From Rheinheimera sp. 1928-s (lineage in GTDB: Bacteria; Pseudomonadota; Gammaproteobacteria; Enterobacterales; Alteromonadaceae), in assembly GCF_029269265.1 (NCBI RefSeq), contig NZ_JARIXP010000002.1, forward strand, positions 352,444-416,443: a stretch of 64,000 nt of DNA, in the 5' to 3' direction. Each line of letters opens with the position of its first letter. Position 1 is the first letter of the stretch. The position numbers were made by a program, and so were the translations under genes. Under the pieces are notes generated by a model that did not search any database, was not told where the DNA came from, and was given only the letters and a program-made list of their open reading frames with translations. Below are positions 46,292-55,965 of the stretch, in pieces.

Positions 46292-46428
46292 AGATTTCCG
46301 CTTTTGTTAAAGACTTGTTTCAGGTAGGCTGGTCGGATAGGCAAAGCTTAAAAAAGCCTATACTCTGAACGCCTTATTAAACAGGACGCGATTTTAGCGC
46401 ACTTTGCCGGACTGAGGAACCTTAATCC

Positions 46429-47052
46429 ATGACCCTTACCATAGCGATTTTGATGCTGTTAGCTTATTTAAGCGGCTCAATCTCGTCTGCCATTCTGGTC
46501 AGTCAAATATTCAGGCTACCCGATCCGCGTACTCATGGTTCAGGTAATCCGGGCGCAACTAACGTATTACGTTTGGGTGGTGCTTTCCCAGCCTCTTTGG
46601 TACTGGTATTTGATGTGCTTAAAGGCACTATTCCGGTTTGGGGTTCTTATTTTTTAGGTGTCGAAGCCTTTTATTTAGGCATGATTGCCGTCTGCGCCTG
46701 TTTAGGCCATATATTCCCGATTTTTTTTGGCTTTAAAGGCGGCAAAGCAGTCGCCACGGCTTTTGGCAGTATGATGCCGATAGGGCTGGATTTGGCAGGT
46801 TTACTGATTTCCACCTGGATGATGCTGGTAGGAGCGACCGGCTACTCGTCGTTAGCCGCTATTGTCACTGTAGGCCTTGCGCCCATTTTCACCTGGTTTA
46901 TCAAACCTTTGTATACCATTCCTGTGTCCATGCTGAGCCTTTTGATTATTATCCGTCACAAAGACAATATCATCAGGCTTTGGAACAATCAGGAAACTAA
47001 GGTTTGGCATAAAAACCGCAAAACCAAACCAGAGAATCCCGAACAGGAATAA
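46429..47052 (+). CDS. plsY: Glycerol-3-phosphate 1-O-acyltransferase PlsY
   Basis: A 207-residue polytopic membrane enzyme that acylates glycerol 3-phosphate using acyl phosphate. The three PlsY motifs are visible: [21 protein letters not shown] and [14 protein letters not shown]. About five membrane segments are followed by a basic, proline-rich tail. It is divergent from folB. A large palindrome separates it from the convergent tsaD. Confidence 0.94.
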   Translation: MTLTIAILMLLAYLSGSISSAILVSQIFRLPDPRTHGSGNPGATNVLRLGGAFPASLVLVFDVLKGTIPVWGSYFLGVEAFYLGMIAVCACLGHIFPIFFGFKGGKAVATAFGSMMPIGLDLAGLLISTWMMLVGATGYSSLAAIVTVGLAPIFTWFIKPLYTIPVSMLSLLIIIRHKDNIIRLWNNQETKVWHKNRKTKPENPEQE

Positions 47053-47055
47053 AAA

Positions 47056-47102
47056 TGGGGTCAGATCACATTGTTAACAGTTAACAATGTGATCTGACCC
47101 CA
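47056..47102. repeat. 47-base near-perfect palindrome between plsY and tsaD
   Basis: Arms of 23 bases (47056-47078 and 47080-47102), beginning TGGGGTCAGATCACATTG, pair perfectly around a single A. It sits between two convergent genes, 3 bases after the plsY stop and 5 bases from the tsaD stop. The TGGGGTCAGA start is familiar from the ends of REP-associated IS200-like elements, so this could be a solitary mobile hairpin as well as a bidirectional terminator. Confidence 0.9.
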
Positions 47103-47107
47103 ATTCA

Positions 47108-48121
47108 TTACAAGGCTGGTAATTGCTCCATAGGCCAACGTGGCGTTACACCTATGGTTAAATCCTGCTGCTGCCCTGCTCTTAAACGCTGAAAGCCAGC
47201 AAAAGCAATCATAGCGCCGTTGTCGGTGCAGAATTCTTTGCGTGGGTAATACACTTCGCCTTTTAAGCTTTTCAGTAAAACTTCCAGCTGTTCACGTAAC
47301 GACGTATTGGCACTAACGCCCCCTGCGACCACTAAACGTTTTAAGCGCTGCTCTTTTAACGCACGGCGACACTTTAATACCAAGGTATCGACCACAGCCT
47401 GCTGGAATGAAGCGGCTATGTTTGCCTGCACTTCTGGGCTTTTGCCTTCGGCAGCAATTACATTAGCAGCAGCAGTTTTTAAGCCACTGAAACTGAAATT
47501 TAAGCCGGGTCTGTCTGTCATAGGGCGCGGAAACGCATACTTATCGGCTTGGCCTTGTGTGGCTAATTTGGCAAGCAAAGGCCCCCCCGGATACTCCAAC
47601 CCCATTAATTTTGCGGTTTTATCAAAGGCTTCACCTGCAGCATCATCGACAGATTCACCCAATAACTGATACTGACCTATGCCATCCACCCGCACTAACT
47701 GGGTATGACCGCCCGAGACTAACAAGGCAATAAAAGGAAACTCTGGTGGGTTTTCCTCCAGCATAGGTGCCAATAAATGGCCTTCCATATGATGTACTGC
47801 AAGCGCTGGTTTGCCCCAGGCAAAAGCTAAACTACGGCCTATTGATGCGCCCACTAACAAAGCTCCGGCTAAACCTGGGCCTGCTGTGTAAGCCACACCG
47901 TCTATGTCGGACGCCTCGCAACCCGCTTCTTTTAAAGCTTGTTGAATTAAAGGCAATGTTTTACGGATATGGTCACGTGAGGCAAGTTCAGGCACTACAC
48001 CGCCATAATCTGCATGCAAAGGGATCTGGCTGTATAACACATGACTTAGCAGACCCCGCTCTTCGTCGTACACAGCGATGCCGGTTTCATCACACGATGT
48101 TTCTATGCCAAGTACTCGCAT
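47108..48121 (-). CDS. tsaD: tRNA N6-adenosine threonylcarbamoyltransferase TsaD
   Basis: A 337-residue ASKHA-fold enzyme that forms t6A37 in tRNAs reading ANN codons. Diagnostic parts: [19 protein letters not shown], the metal-binding His pair in [12 protein letters not shown] (about residue 110), [10 protein letters not shown], and [12 protein letters not shown]. It is divergent from rpsU, the conserved gammaproteobacterial arrangement. Confidence 0.96.
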   Translation of the reverse strand: MRVLGIETSCDETGIAVYDEERGLLSHVLYSQIPLHADYGGVVPELASRDHIRKTLPLIQQALKEAGCEASDIDGVAYTAGPGLAGALLVGASIGRSLAFAWGKPALAVHHMEGHLLAPMLEENPPEFPFIALLVSGGHTQLVRVDGIGQYQLLGESVDDAAGEAFDKTAKLMGLEYPGGPLLAKLATQGQADKYAFPRPMTDRPGLNFSFSGLKTAAANVIAAEGKSPEVQANIAASFQQAVVDTLVLKCRRALKEQRLKRLVVAGGVSANTSLREQLEVLLKSLKGEVYYPRKEFCTDNGAMIAFAGFQRLRAGQQQDLTIGVTPRWPMEQLPAL

Positions 48122-48290
48122 TTTTCTCCCCTTACCTATATGCTACGCGGCGAATTGTACTGGGATCCGAGCATCATCACCAGTACAACACTTATTGCTT
48201 TACATTGGGGCTGGCTTTTGAGTAAAATGCCGCACCATTTTTAATCGTATTGGTTAGACACTAACCAGAGTTGACCGAGGTGAGAATTTA

Positions 48291-48506
48291 ATGCCTGTTG
48301 TTAAAGTAAAAGAAAACGAACCATTTGACGTAGCTTTACGTCGTTTCAAGCGCTCTTGTGAAAAAGCTGGCGTATTAGCTGATGTACGCTCTAAAGAGTT
48401 TTTCGAGAAGCCAACTTGGGTTCGTAAGCGTAAGAAAGCTGCCGCTGTTAAGCGTCACATGAAAAAGCTTTCTCGCGAAAACGCTCGTCGCATCAAGCTT
48501 TACTAA
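48291..48506 (+). CDS. rpsU: 30S ribosomal protein bS21
   Basis: A 71-residue basic ribosomal protein identical in layout to S21 ([20 protein letters not shown] at the start, [20 protein letters not shown] near the end). It is the first gene of the macromolecular synthesis operon. The ATG follows GAGGTGAGAATTTA. Confidence 0.98.
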   Translation: MPVVKVKENEPFDVALRRFKRSCEKAGVLADVRSKEFFEKPTWVRKRKKAAAVKRHMKKLSRENARRIKLY

Positions 48507-48522
48507 GATTATTGCCTGACCT

Positions 48523-48966
48523 ATGGCATTGTTAGAGCAGCTGCAAGAAGCCCAAAAAGACGCAATGCGTGCCAAAGACAAATTGCGTCTCGGCACTATT
48601 CGTTTAGCTTTAGCTGAAATCAAACAACGTCAAATTGACTTGCAGATGGTGCCAGATGACACCAATATTCTTCCTGTGTTGACCAAAATGGTAAAACAAC
48701 GGAAAGAATCTGCCAGTCAGTACAGTGCAGCAGGTCGGCAAGATTTAGCTGATATTGAATTAGCAGAAATCGTAATCGTAGAACAGTTTTTGCCACAAGC
48801 CTTATCTCAGGCTGAGCTTGATGATTTAGTGCAACAAGCAATTACTGCTGTTGCAGCCTCTGGAATGCAGGACATGGCGAAAGTCATGGCCCACTTAAAG
48901 CCACAGGTTCAAGGCCGTACTGATATGGCCGTTTTAAGTCAGGTTATTAAAGCTCGTTTGAGTTAA
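48523..48966 (+). CDS. GatB/YqeY domain-containing protein
   Basis: A 147-residue YqeY-family protein (LLEQLQEAQKDAMRAKDKLR, RKESASQYSAAGRQDLADIE, DMAKVMAHLKPQVQGRTDM). The domain resembles the tRNA-binding tail of GatB; the function is not firmly known. It sits between rpsU and dnaG, a common insertion outside enterobacteria. Confidence 0.92.
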   Translation: MALLEQLQEAQKDAMRAKDKLRLGTIRLALAEIKQRQIDLQMVPDDTNILPVLTKMVKQRKESASQYSAAGRQDLADIELAEIVIVEQFLPQALSQAELDDLVQQAITAVAASGMQDMAKVMAHLKPQVQGRTDMAVLSQVIKARLS

Positions 48967-48988
48967 GCTTCTAGCTGAACTACTGCAC

Positions 48989-49017
48989 GCCGTGCCCTTA
49001 GCACGGCTTGTCTTTTT
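48989..49017 (+). terminator. Internal terminator before dnaG
   Basis: GCCGTGC (48989-48995) pairs with GCACGGC (49001-49007), followed by a T-rich tract to 49017. It lies inside the rpsU-yqeY-dnaG-rpoD operon, where E. coli also has an attenuating terminator before dnaG; it would lower primase expression relative to S21. Confidence 0.85.
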
Positions 49018-49042
49018 CTGAATACAAGTAAAAAGGAAAAAG

Positions 49043-50767
49043 GTGGCAGGACAAATCCCCAGACACTTTATCGACGACTTATTAGCTCGTACAGATATAG
49101 TGGAACTGATTGATCATAGAGTTCCGTTAAAAAAGGCTGGTAAGAATTACCAGGCTTGTTGCCCTTTCCATAACGAAAAATCCCCTTCTTTTACCGTAAG
49201 TAGCGACAAACAGTTTTATCATTGCTTTGGTTGTGGCGCTCACGGCAATGCCATCAGTTTTATGATGGCGTACGAACAGCTTGAATTTGTAGAAGCCATT
49301 GAAGAACTGGCGAAGCAGCATCATTTAGAGATACCACGCGAACAAGGCAGTGGTAAGCAGTATCCGCAGGCTCAGGCCGACGATTACAGCCAGATGCAAA
49401 AAGCGGCAGATTTGTATCAGCAACAGCTGAAACAACAGCTTCATGCTGCCACCTATTTGCAGAAACGTGGTATTTCAGAGGCCACAGCGACAAAATACGG
49501 CATAGGCTACGCACCTGACAGCTGGGACTTTGTATTAAAACAGTTAGGCGCTTCACGTTCAGCTCGTGATCAGCTGTTTGAAATTAAACTGATCAGCCGC
49601 AATGATCAGGGCCGTGAATACGATTTTTTCCGTGACCGGCTGATGTTTCCCATCAGGGATAAACGCGGCAGAGTGATAGGTTTTGGCGGCAGGGTGATAG
49701 GTGAAGGTACGCCAAAGTATCTAAACTCACCTGAGACCCGGCTTTTCCATAAAGGCCGTGAACTTTATGGCTTATACGAAGCCAGACAAAGCCAGGACAG
49801 ACTGAGTCGTGTGCTGATTGTTGAAGGGTATATGGACGTGGTTGGTCTGGCCGAGCAAGGAATATCTTTTGCGGTGGCTTGTTTAGGCACCGCCACGACC
49901 CCAGATCACATGCATACGCTATTCCGCCTGACCAGCACTGTGACTTGCTGTTACGACGGCGACAGAGCGGGCCGCGACGCCGCATGGCGTGCCTTACAAA
50001 GTGCTTTACCGCATTTAAAAGACGGCGTGGAACTGAATTTTGTATTTTTACCGGACGGCGAAGACCCGGATTCGCTGGTGCAAAAAGAAGGCAAAGATGC
50101 CTTTTTAAACCGTCTGGAACAGGCCATGCCTCTAGGTCAGTATTTATTTGACCATCTGGCCAAAGAGTTAGATTTAACCAGCGATGCCGGAAAGTCCGCT
50201 TTATGGGTTAAAGGTAACGAGCTAATTAAACAAATTCCAAGTGAATTTTATCGCGATGCCTTGTTTGAAACCCTGGGGTCGCTGGTTGGTAAATCGTCGC
50301 AGCAAAATACGGCGGCCAGAAGCCAGAACAAGGTGCAGAGCAAAGCTCCTGCGGCCACAAAAATTACGCCGATGCGCCGGGCTATTGCGTTGTTACTGCA
50401 ATACCCTGCCCTTGCCAAAGTGATGCCTTTGGCTCCTGAACTGGCAGAAGCGAATTTACCTGGTATTCAGCTATTGCTGACAGTACAGCAGACTTTATTA
50501 GCTCAGCCTGAACTGACCACAGCGCAATTGCTGGAACATTGGCGCGATACGCCTGAATACAACATATTGGTGAAACTGGCTTTATGGGACCATCAGGTTG
50601 CCGAAGAGCAGTTAACTAAAGAATTTCTGGATACCTTCCGCTCTATTGAAGATCAGTATCTGGGTCAACGTCTGGAAGAATTGCAACGCAAAGATACTTT
50701 GCAGCAACTGACCACGGCGGAGAAACACGAATTTGTGTTGCTGTTAAAAGCTTTTAAAAGCAAATAA
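49043..50767 (+). CDS. dnaG: DNA primase
   Basis: A 574-residue primase. The N-terminal CHC2 zinc finger is CPFHNEKSPSFTV to YHCFGCGAHG (residues about 36-64). The TOPRIM core follows (LIVEGYMDVVGLAEQG about residue 255; CYDGDRAGRDAAWRA about residue 300), and a C-terminal helicase-binding domain ends the protein. The start is GTG 49043 after AAAAAGGAAAAAG. A terminator lies just upstream. Confidence 0.97.
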   Translation: MAGQIPRHFIDDLLARTDIVELIDHRVPLKKAGKNYQACCPFHNEKSPSFTVSSDKQFYHCFGCGAHGNAISFMMAYEQLEFVEAIEELAKQHHLEIPREQGSGKQYPQAQADDYSQMQKAADLYQQQLKQQLHAATYLQKRGISEATATKYGIGYAPDSWDFVLKQLGASRSARDQLFEIKLISRNDQGREYDFFRDRLMFPIRDKRGRVIGFGGRVIGEGTPKYLNSPETRLFHKGRELYGLYEARQSQDRLSRVLIVEGYMDVVGLAEQGISFAVACLGTATTPDHMHTLFRLTSTVTCCYDGDRAGRDAAWRALQSALPHLKDGVELNFVFLPDGEDPDSLVQKEGKDAFLNRLEQAMPLGQYLFDHLAKELDLTSDAGKSALWVKGNELIKQIPSEFYRDALFETLGSLVGKSSQQNTAARSQNKVQSKAPAATKITPMRRAIALLLQYPALAKVMPLAPELAEANLPGIQLLLTVQQTLLAQPELTTAQLLEHWRDTPEYNILVKLALWDHQVAEEQLTKEFLDTFRSIEDQYLGQRLEELQRKDTLQQLTTAEKHEFVLLLKAFKSK

Positions 50768-50870
50768 CCGTGAGTAAGCCGTCATTGCGCGGTGGCTAGA
50801 AAAGCCGCGCTTTGTTATAATCGCTAATTCGCATTTTTGAACTAACTATTTGGGTGGAAGAACAGCCTCT

Positions 50871-52721
50871 ATGGAGCATAATCCTCAGTCGCAACTAAAA
50901 CTCCTGATCTTAAAGGGTAAAGAGCAAGGTTATTTGACCTTTGCTGAAGTTAATGATCATCTTCCACAAGATATTATTGACTCCGATCAGATCGAAGACA
51001 TTATCCGTATGATCAATGACATGGGCATTCAGGTGTTTGAAACAGCACCAGATGCCGATGACCTGATCATGTCTGACGCTGCGCCGGATGAAGACGCCGC
51101 AGAAGAAGCCGCTCAGGCTTTAGTCAGTGTGGATAAAGAGTTAGGTCGCACTACAGATCCGGTCCGCATGTATATGCGCGAAATGGGCACTGTAGAGCTG
51201 TTAACCCGTGAAGGCGAAATCGACATCGCCAAGCGGATTGAAGATGGTATCAATCAGGTTCAGACCTCTGTGGCTGAATACCCTGAAGCCATCACCTACC
51301 TGTTAGAACAGTGGGATAAATTCGAAGCCGAAGAAATTCGCTTAAGTGACATTGTCACCGCTTTTATCGATCCAAACGAAGTGGATGATATGGCCCCAAC
51401 GGCCACTCATATCGGTTCGGACGTGCCAGAAGAAGAACTGGCCGATGAAGACGCTGATATCACAAGTGACGACGAAGAGTCTGAAGACTCGGACGAAGAA
51501 GCAGACACTGGTCCGGATCCGGAAATGGCTCGCGAGAAGTTTGGTGAACTCCGTACTCAGTACGAAGTAACCCGTAACTCTATCGTCAAAAATGGCCGCG
51601 AACACCCGACCACCAAAGAAGAAATTGAAAAACTCAGCGAAGTTTTCCGTTGCTTCCGTTTAGTACCAAAACAGTTCGACCGTCTGGTCAAAAACATGCG
51701 TGAAATGATGGACCGCGTGCGCGTCCAGGAACGTATTGTGATGAAGAACTGCGTTGAGTACGCAAAAATGCCAAAGAAAAACTTTATGAAGTCTTTCAGC
51801 GGTAACGAAAACTCAACGGCATGGATCGACGCCGAAATTGCTGCAGGCAAACCTTATTCAGCCAAGCTGGGTGAGATGCGTGACGATTTGGTCCGCAGCG
51901 TTGAGAAGCTGAAAAAAATTGAAGAAGAGACCGGCCTTTCGATCTTTAAAATTAAAGATATCAACCGTCGTATGTCGATTGGTGAAGCCAAGGCCCGTCG
52001 TGCGAAAAAAGAAATGGTTGAGGCGAACTTACGTCTGGTTATTTCTATCGCGAAAAAATACACCAACCGTGGTTTACAATTCCTTGATTTAATTCAGGAA
52101 GGTAACATCGGCTTGATGAAAGCTGTCGACAAGTTCGAATACCGTCGTGGTTATAAGTTTTCAACTTACGCTACATGGTGGATCCGTCAGGCAATCACCC
52201 GTTCTATCGCTGACCAGGCCCGTACTATCCGGATCCCTGTGCATATGATTGAAACCATCAACAAACTGAACCGTATTTCACGTCAGATGTTGCAGGAAAT
52301 GGGTCGTGAGCCGTCTCCGGAAGAATTGTCCGAACGTATGGGCATGCCGGAAGACAAGATCCGTAAAGTGCTGAAAATTGCTAAAGAGCCAATCTCCATG
52401 GAAACACCAATAGGTGATGATGAAGATTCGCATTTAGGTGATTTTATCGAAGACAGCACTTCAGAATCGCCGCTGGACTCAGCCACCATGGAAAGCTTAA
52501 AAGCCGCCACCAACGAAGTGTTGGCCGGTTTAACAGCCCGTGAAGCAAAAGTACTGCGTATGCGTTTTGGTATCGATATGAATACCGACCATACACTGGA
52601 AGAAGTGGGCAAACAGTTTGACGTAACACGGGAACGTATCCGTCAAATCGAAGCCAAAGCGCTGCGTAAACTGCGCCACCCTTCCCGTTCAGAAGTATTA
52701 AAAAGCTTCCTCGACGAGTAG
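50871..52721 (+). CDS. rpoD: RNA polymerase sigma factor RpoD (sigma-70)
   Basis: A 616-residue primary sigma factor. I place the start at ATG 50871 ([12 protein letters not shown]), matching the usual MEQNPQSQLK N-terminus. Region 1.1 is followed by a long acidic non-conserved region (about residues 170-215), region 2 ([31 protein letters not shown]), region 3, and region 4 with the -35 recognition helix ([20 protein letters not shown]). It ends the operon with a terminator. Confidence 0.98.
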   Translation: MEHNPQSQLKLLILKGKEQGYLTFAEVNDHLPQDIIDSDQIEDIIRMINDMGIQVFETAPDADDLIMSDAAPDEDAAEEAAQALVSVDKELGRTTDPVRMYMREMGTVELLTREGEIDIAKRIEDGINQVQTSVAEYPEAITYLLEQWDKFEAEEIRLSDIVTAFIDPNEVDDMAPTATHIGSDVPEEELADEDADITSDDEESEDSDEEADTGPDPEMAREKFGELRTQYEVTRNSIVKNGREHPTTKEEIEKLSEVFRCFRLVPKQFDRLVKNMREMMDRVRVQERIVMKNCVEYAKMPKKNFMKSFSGNENSTAWIDAEIAAGKPYSAKLGEMRDDLVRSVEKLKKIEEETGLSIFKIKDINRRMSIGEAKARRAKKEMVEANLRLVISIAKKYTNRGLQFLDLIQEGNIGLMKAVDKFEYRRGYKFSTYATWWIRQAITRSIADQARTIRIPVHMIETINKLNRISRQMLQEMGREPSPEELSERMGMPEDKIRKVLKIAKEPISMETPIGDDEDSHLGDFIEDSTSESPLDSATMESLKAATNEVLAGLTAREAKVLRMRFGIDMNTDHTLEEVGKQFDVTRERIRQIEAKALRKLRHPSRSEVLKSFLDE

Positions 52722-52766
52722 AATTTTTAAGCTGGCAGCTGCTCCGGCATGGCCAAACTGATATGC

Positions 52767-52797
52767 AAAAGGCACCTTAGGGTGTCTTTTGTTTTTT
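52767..52797 (+). terminator. Terminator of rpoD
   Basis: AAAAGGCACC (52767-52776) pairs with GGTGTCTTTT (52781-52790, one G-T pair), followed by GTTTTTT. Confidence 0.85.
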
Positions 52798-52833
52798 CAG
52801 CTGACGGAGGCTGTGACTTAAAAGGAGCAGCTA

Positions 52834-53127
52834 TCACTCAGCGCCCCATAAGCCCCAGCCGAAGCATAAGAAAGCGGACAGATACAAAAAACCTGTTAGC
52901 GATTTCCAGCGCAGTGGCTGTCGAATGAACTCAGCAAAACGCAAGTTGGCCAGATGTAATTCAAACAACAAAGCAAGCATTAGCAATGCAAATGCAAACT
53001 GGTAATAACGCTGAGGATCCGCACTGCTATAGAGCCAGGGTGAATACAACGCATACAGAAAAACCAGAAAGATAAACAGCATTTTTGGGCTTTTATAGAA
53101 AAAATGAGAAAACTTCTGAATATCCAT
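52834..53127 (-). CDS. Small multi-pass membrane protein, unknown function
   Basis: A 97-residue protein with three predicted membrane helices (about residues 16-34, 44-60 and 76-93). I place the start at ATG 53127 because AGGAGA lies seven bases upstream; a longer frame from 53160 has no such site. No family recognised. It lies between rpoD and the island-bearing tRNA. Confidence 0.65.
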   Translation of the reverse strand: MDIQKFSHFFYKSPKMLFIFLVFLYALYSPWLYSSADPQRYYQFAFALLMLALLFELHLANLRFAEFIRQPLRWKSLTGFLYLSAFLCFGWGLWGAE

Positions 53128-53311
53128 AATTTTTCTCCTGTTTAAGATGATGACTGGCAACAGCTAAAAACAGTTAGTAGCAGAACACTATTATCGGCGA
53201 AAACTCCGTTTAAGCTTGCATCTTCCCTGTAAATATCCAGTTTAGCGCAGAGGATTGATAGAGAAGCGGATAAAAAACCAGCAATCAGTACAAAGAGCAT
53301 GTCACGAAGCG

Positions 53312-53340
53312 GTGACAACGGAAGAAAAACTTCTTATACT
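53312..53340 (+). promoter_or_regulatory. Promoter of the tRNA gene
   Basis: -35 GTGACA (53312-53317), 17-base spacer, -10 TATACT (53335-53340), then a GC-rich discriminator (GCCTGCGC) typical of stringently controlled stable RNA promoters. The tRNA begins about 50 bases downstream of the expected start. Confidence 0.75.
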
Positions 53341-53397
53341 GCCTGCGCTTTAAAGAGTTCAGCCCTTGGACTTGTTTACTTAAAGCCTGTTTTAAAT

Positions 53398-53474
53398 GGC
53401 CCTATAGCTCAGTTGGTTAGAGCATCCGACTCATAATCGGCAGGTCCCTGGTTCAAGTCCAGGTGGGGCCACCA
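53398..53474 (+). tRNA. tRNA with CAT anticodon, probably tRNA-Ile2 (lysidine type)
   Basis: A 77-base tRNA with encoded CCA. The acceptor stem GGCCCTA pairs with TGGGGCC, the anticodon loop is CTCATAA (anticodon CAT), and the T arm is CTGG-GTTCAAG-CCAG. It is not an initiator (no CGCGGGG start). Acceptor pairs 4 and 5 are C-G and C-G, which are determinants for the lysidine synthetase TilS, and the overall sequence is close to ileX-type tRNAs, so AUA-reading Ile is more likely than elongator Met. Its 3' end is a plausible integration site for the island to the right. Confidence 0.85.
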
Positions 53475-53683
53475 TTTATCAAGCACTTACGTTACTTCTT
53501 TTGATCCACTTTAAGTCTGTGCTACCTCTGTGCTACCAACATCTTAGTATTTTTTGAACCAACATCCAATCCTTAGATATTGTCACTATCCAACACAAAC
53601 ACATTTCTAATCTCTTACACTCGGGCGATATACCCAATATGGTTACTAGTATTAGAAAAAATATGATATCGCTCTGCTGTTCA
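53475..53683. other. Probable left attachment region of the island
   Basis: Directly after the tRNA, an 11-base motif TCTGTGCTACC occurs twice in tandem (53516-53526 and 53527-53537). Short tandem repeats of this kind next to a tRNA 3' end resemble integrase arm-type sites or the 3' end of a lost tRNA-specific integrase gene. The rest is AT-rich with no ORF. No second copy of the tRNA 3' end was seen in the window, so the other boundary lies outside it. Confidence 0.45.
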
Positions 53684-55027
53684 CTAGCCCCATGGGTTGC
53701 CAAAATAGCTGATGACGAAAATTGCTAGAAGATAGATGCAAACTAAAGATTGAATCCCAGAGAGAATTCTGAACATCTTTGTAGGTTTGTAAGTAAAGAG
53801 AGTGGGTTGAAGGCGAGCCAACCAGCTTCCAACATTCAAGTCTCGCCAACCAAAATGGAAAGACGATAAAATACTAAACCAAACAGCATGTCGACATATG
53901 TAGAAGTAATATTTTAACTCTAACTGTCTATCTGGCCCATATGGAGGCTGCATGTCTCGATACTTATGGATAATTCTTAACAAGCTTTGAATTTTGAATA
54001 TACCGTCTTCATACTCCTGTACGTCTAAAATATCTGGGATCGTTATTTTTGGCGAAATTAAGAAGACATCTCCGACAAACTTTAATTTGCAGAAAACTTG
54101 TATCATTAACGTAGAGAAATACACAAAGCTAAAGATAATCAAGGTATATAGCATGATGACCAGGGCATTACTTGGTGAAGCGCCATATTGCACTGTGTAG
54201 TCAAAAGCAAATTTCCGTGCGTAAGCCCCTAATATTTCCAAAGTACTGACTTTTGACAAATCAAACAAATCCTCTTCGTCTAATCCTTTTTGAATCACAT
54301 AGGTGATTTCACGCGCCTCAATTTCAAATCCACTTTCTCTTAAATATTTTCTCAGAGAGATTAAAGTTGATGGGAAATTCAAATGGTCTGAGTAATCATA
54401 CACAAGAGACTTGATATTTTTAGCGCCTTTCAAGTTAGTGAAAACAAGTTTTTCGTCGTTACACACAACATCCTTTTGTTGATGATTATAGGAACACGAA
54501 GGTCCATAAAATGAGGCTTGTGTGATATCAGTGCACTTACTAGGTTTATCGTCTGAGCATCCAAACACAGCTTTGGAAAGGTTAGCACCGTCGAGGTTTG
54601 CCATGGAGAAGAGTGCGCCAACTAAGTTTGCTTCACTAAGGTCTGCATTGTTTAACTTTGCTTCGTTAAAGTTTGCACTCTTTAAGTTAGCGCGCTTAAA
54701 AGACGTCTCTTCTAAGTAGGACCGTAAAAGCTTTACGTTTTCAGCATCAGAAGAGCTAAAATTTGATAATCTTAAATTAGCATCATGAAGGTTTACATCG
54801 CGTAATGGAACGTGCACCATCACTTTTCTCTGCAACGAAAAAGAACATAATTGTTTGGATGTTTCAGCTAATTCAATAAATAATTTGGAGTTACCAGCTT
54901 CTCTATCTAACTGCTCAGAGTCTTTGTGGTCGCATGGAACATACTTTACATTGGAATAATCTTGCGCTTTTAGTGCAGATATATTTGCCAATACAGCAAT
55001 TAACAAAATAAAATTTGCAATCTTCAT
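53684..55027 (-). CDS. Exported pentapeptide-repeat protein with C-terminal membrane helices
   Basis: A 447-residue protein: signal peptide (MKIANFILLIAVLANISALKAQ), a quadrilateral pentapeptide-repeat stretch of the A(D/N)LXX type at about residues 75-155 (ANLKSANFNEAKLNNADLSE, ANLVGALFSMANLDGANL), a middle region with several Cys, and two or more membrane helices (NALVIMLYTLIIFSFVYFST near residue 285 and another at the C-terminus). Base composition is low-GC compared with the core. It is the first gene inside the island. Membrane-bound pentapeptide proteins occur in some defence and toxin contexts, but the function here is unknown. Confidence 0.75.
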   Translation of the reverse strand: MKIANFILLIAVLANISALKAQDYSNVKYVPCDHKDSEQLDREAGNSKLFIELAETSKQLCSFSLQRKVMVHVPLRDVNLHDANLRLSNFSSSDAENVKLLRSYLEETSFKRANLKSANFNEAKLNNADLSEANLVGALFSMANLDGANLSKAVFGCSDDKPSKCTDITQASFYGPSCSYNHQQKDVVCNDEKLVFTNLKGAKNIKSLVYDYSDHLNFPSTLISLRKYLRESGFEIEAREITYVIQKGLDEEDLFDLSKVSTLEILGAYARKFAFDYTVQYGASPSNALVIMLYTLIIFSFVYFSTLMIQVFCKLKFVGDVFLISPKITIPDILDVQEYEDGIFKIQSLLRIIHKYRDMQPPYGPDRQLELKYYFYICRHAVWFSILSSFHFGWRDLNVGSWLARLQPTLFTYKPTKMFRILSGIQSLVCIYLLAIFVISYFGNPWG

Positions 55028-55083
55028 TCGTTTACCTTCAGTACTTGTATCTCGATGGCAGCGACTGAATGCATATAGATTGC

Positions 55084-55965
55084 CTATCGCAAGTAAGTCT
55101 CCGTAATCTCTGGTCGGAAGTGTCCCATTTCCTGAGACACAGTTTCAAGTGCTAAAAGCCTTGTAAGACCAAGAGATTGCAATTCGTGCATTCTTTCCTG
55201 CGCATAGCTGTGGCGAAGCCCGTGTGCGCCTCTGGACCAGTTTAATGCCCTATTGGATGCTGCACTGAATGAGTTAGACCAAGGCTGGCCTCCAGCTAGC
55301 TGGTAGCGGCTTAAATAGTTGATTCCTCTGTCCTGAACGGTAACAGGGGCTGGTCTTCGGCACTTTTCAAGTTCCCGCGACAAAGACACAGGGATCAACA
55401 CTTCCCTTTTCAAACCGCCCTTCCCTTGCACTGTATAGATAATACCCTCCCTGCCTGAGAACTTAGTCGAGTTTGCTGGGCGTTTATCTGCTGGCCGTTC
55501 TGTTGGCTTTGCTAAGGTTAATAACTCATGCGCCCTTAACCCAGCGGCATGGCTAATTCTTGTAGCTAGTGAATTGGAGTCTTTCTGTTGACCAGCAACA
55601 AGCTCAATCTGTGGTACTGTATAAGCTCTGGAAAGCAGCACTTGCTGATGCTCTGATTTGATAACTGGAAGTGTTTTATCTACTGGCAAAGTGCCGGTGA
55701 CATGCTGCAACATTTTCTGGATGGCCTGCCGCTCCATATCCAGCGTTTTTTGCCCGACTATCTGCCCCCTTAGATCAAGATAAGTGAGCACGTCGTTAAT
55801 GCTCATTGCCTGCAAGCTTGGCAACTTCATCTGTTGGCAGTATTCAGCAACCCGAGTTAGCGCCTGCTCGAAGTTACTAACAGTACGTACAGATTTAATC
55901 ACTGTACCCTGGAGCTGCTTCATAACAGCTCCAGCTTGTTTTTGTAGCTTTGCAAACTTAGCCAT
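55084..55965 (-). CDS. Tyrosine recombinase (site-specific integrase)
   Basis: A 293-residue tyrosine recombinase. The catalytic residues are all in place: Arg I in AAGLRAHELLTL (about residue 155), the beta-hairpin Lys in VQGKGGLKRE, HxxR in HGLRHSYAQ (about residue 245), the second His in EMGHFRPE and the nucleophile Tyr in TETYLR close to the C-terminus. I start it at ATG 55965, overlapping the upstream small gene by 8 bases. It is not an integron integrase: the extra patch between motifs II and III is absent and the nearby cassettes point toward it. It probably integrates the island. Confidence 0.85.
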   Translation of the reverse strand: MAKFAKLQKQAGAVMKQLQGTVIKSVRTVSNFEQALTRVAEYCQQMKLPSLQAMSINDVLTYLDLRGQIVGQKTLDMERQAIQKMLQHVTGTLPVDKTLPVIKSEHQQVLLSRAYTVPQIELVAGQQKDSNSLATRISHAAGLRAHELLTLAKPTERPADKRPANSTKFSGREGIIYTVQGKGGLKREVLIPVSLSRELEKCRRPAPVTVQDRGINYLSRYQLAGGQPWSNSFSAASNRALNWSRGAHGLRHSYAQERMHELQSLGLTRLLALETVSQEMGHFRPEITETYLR

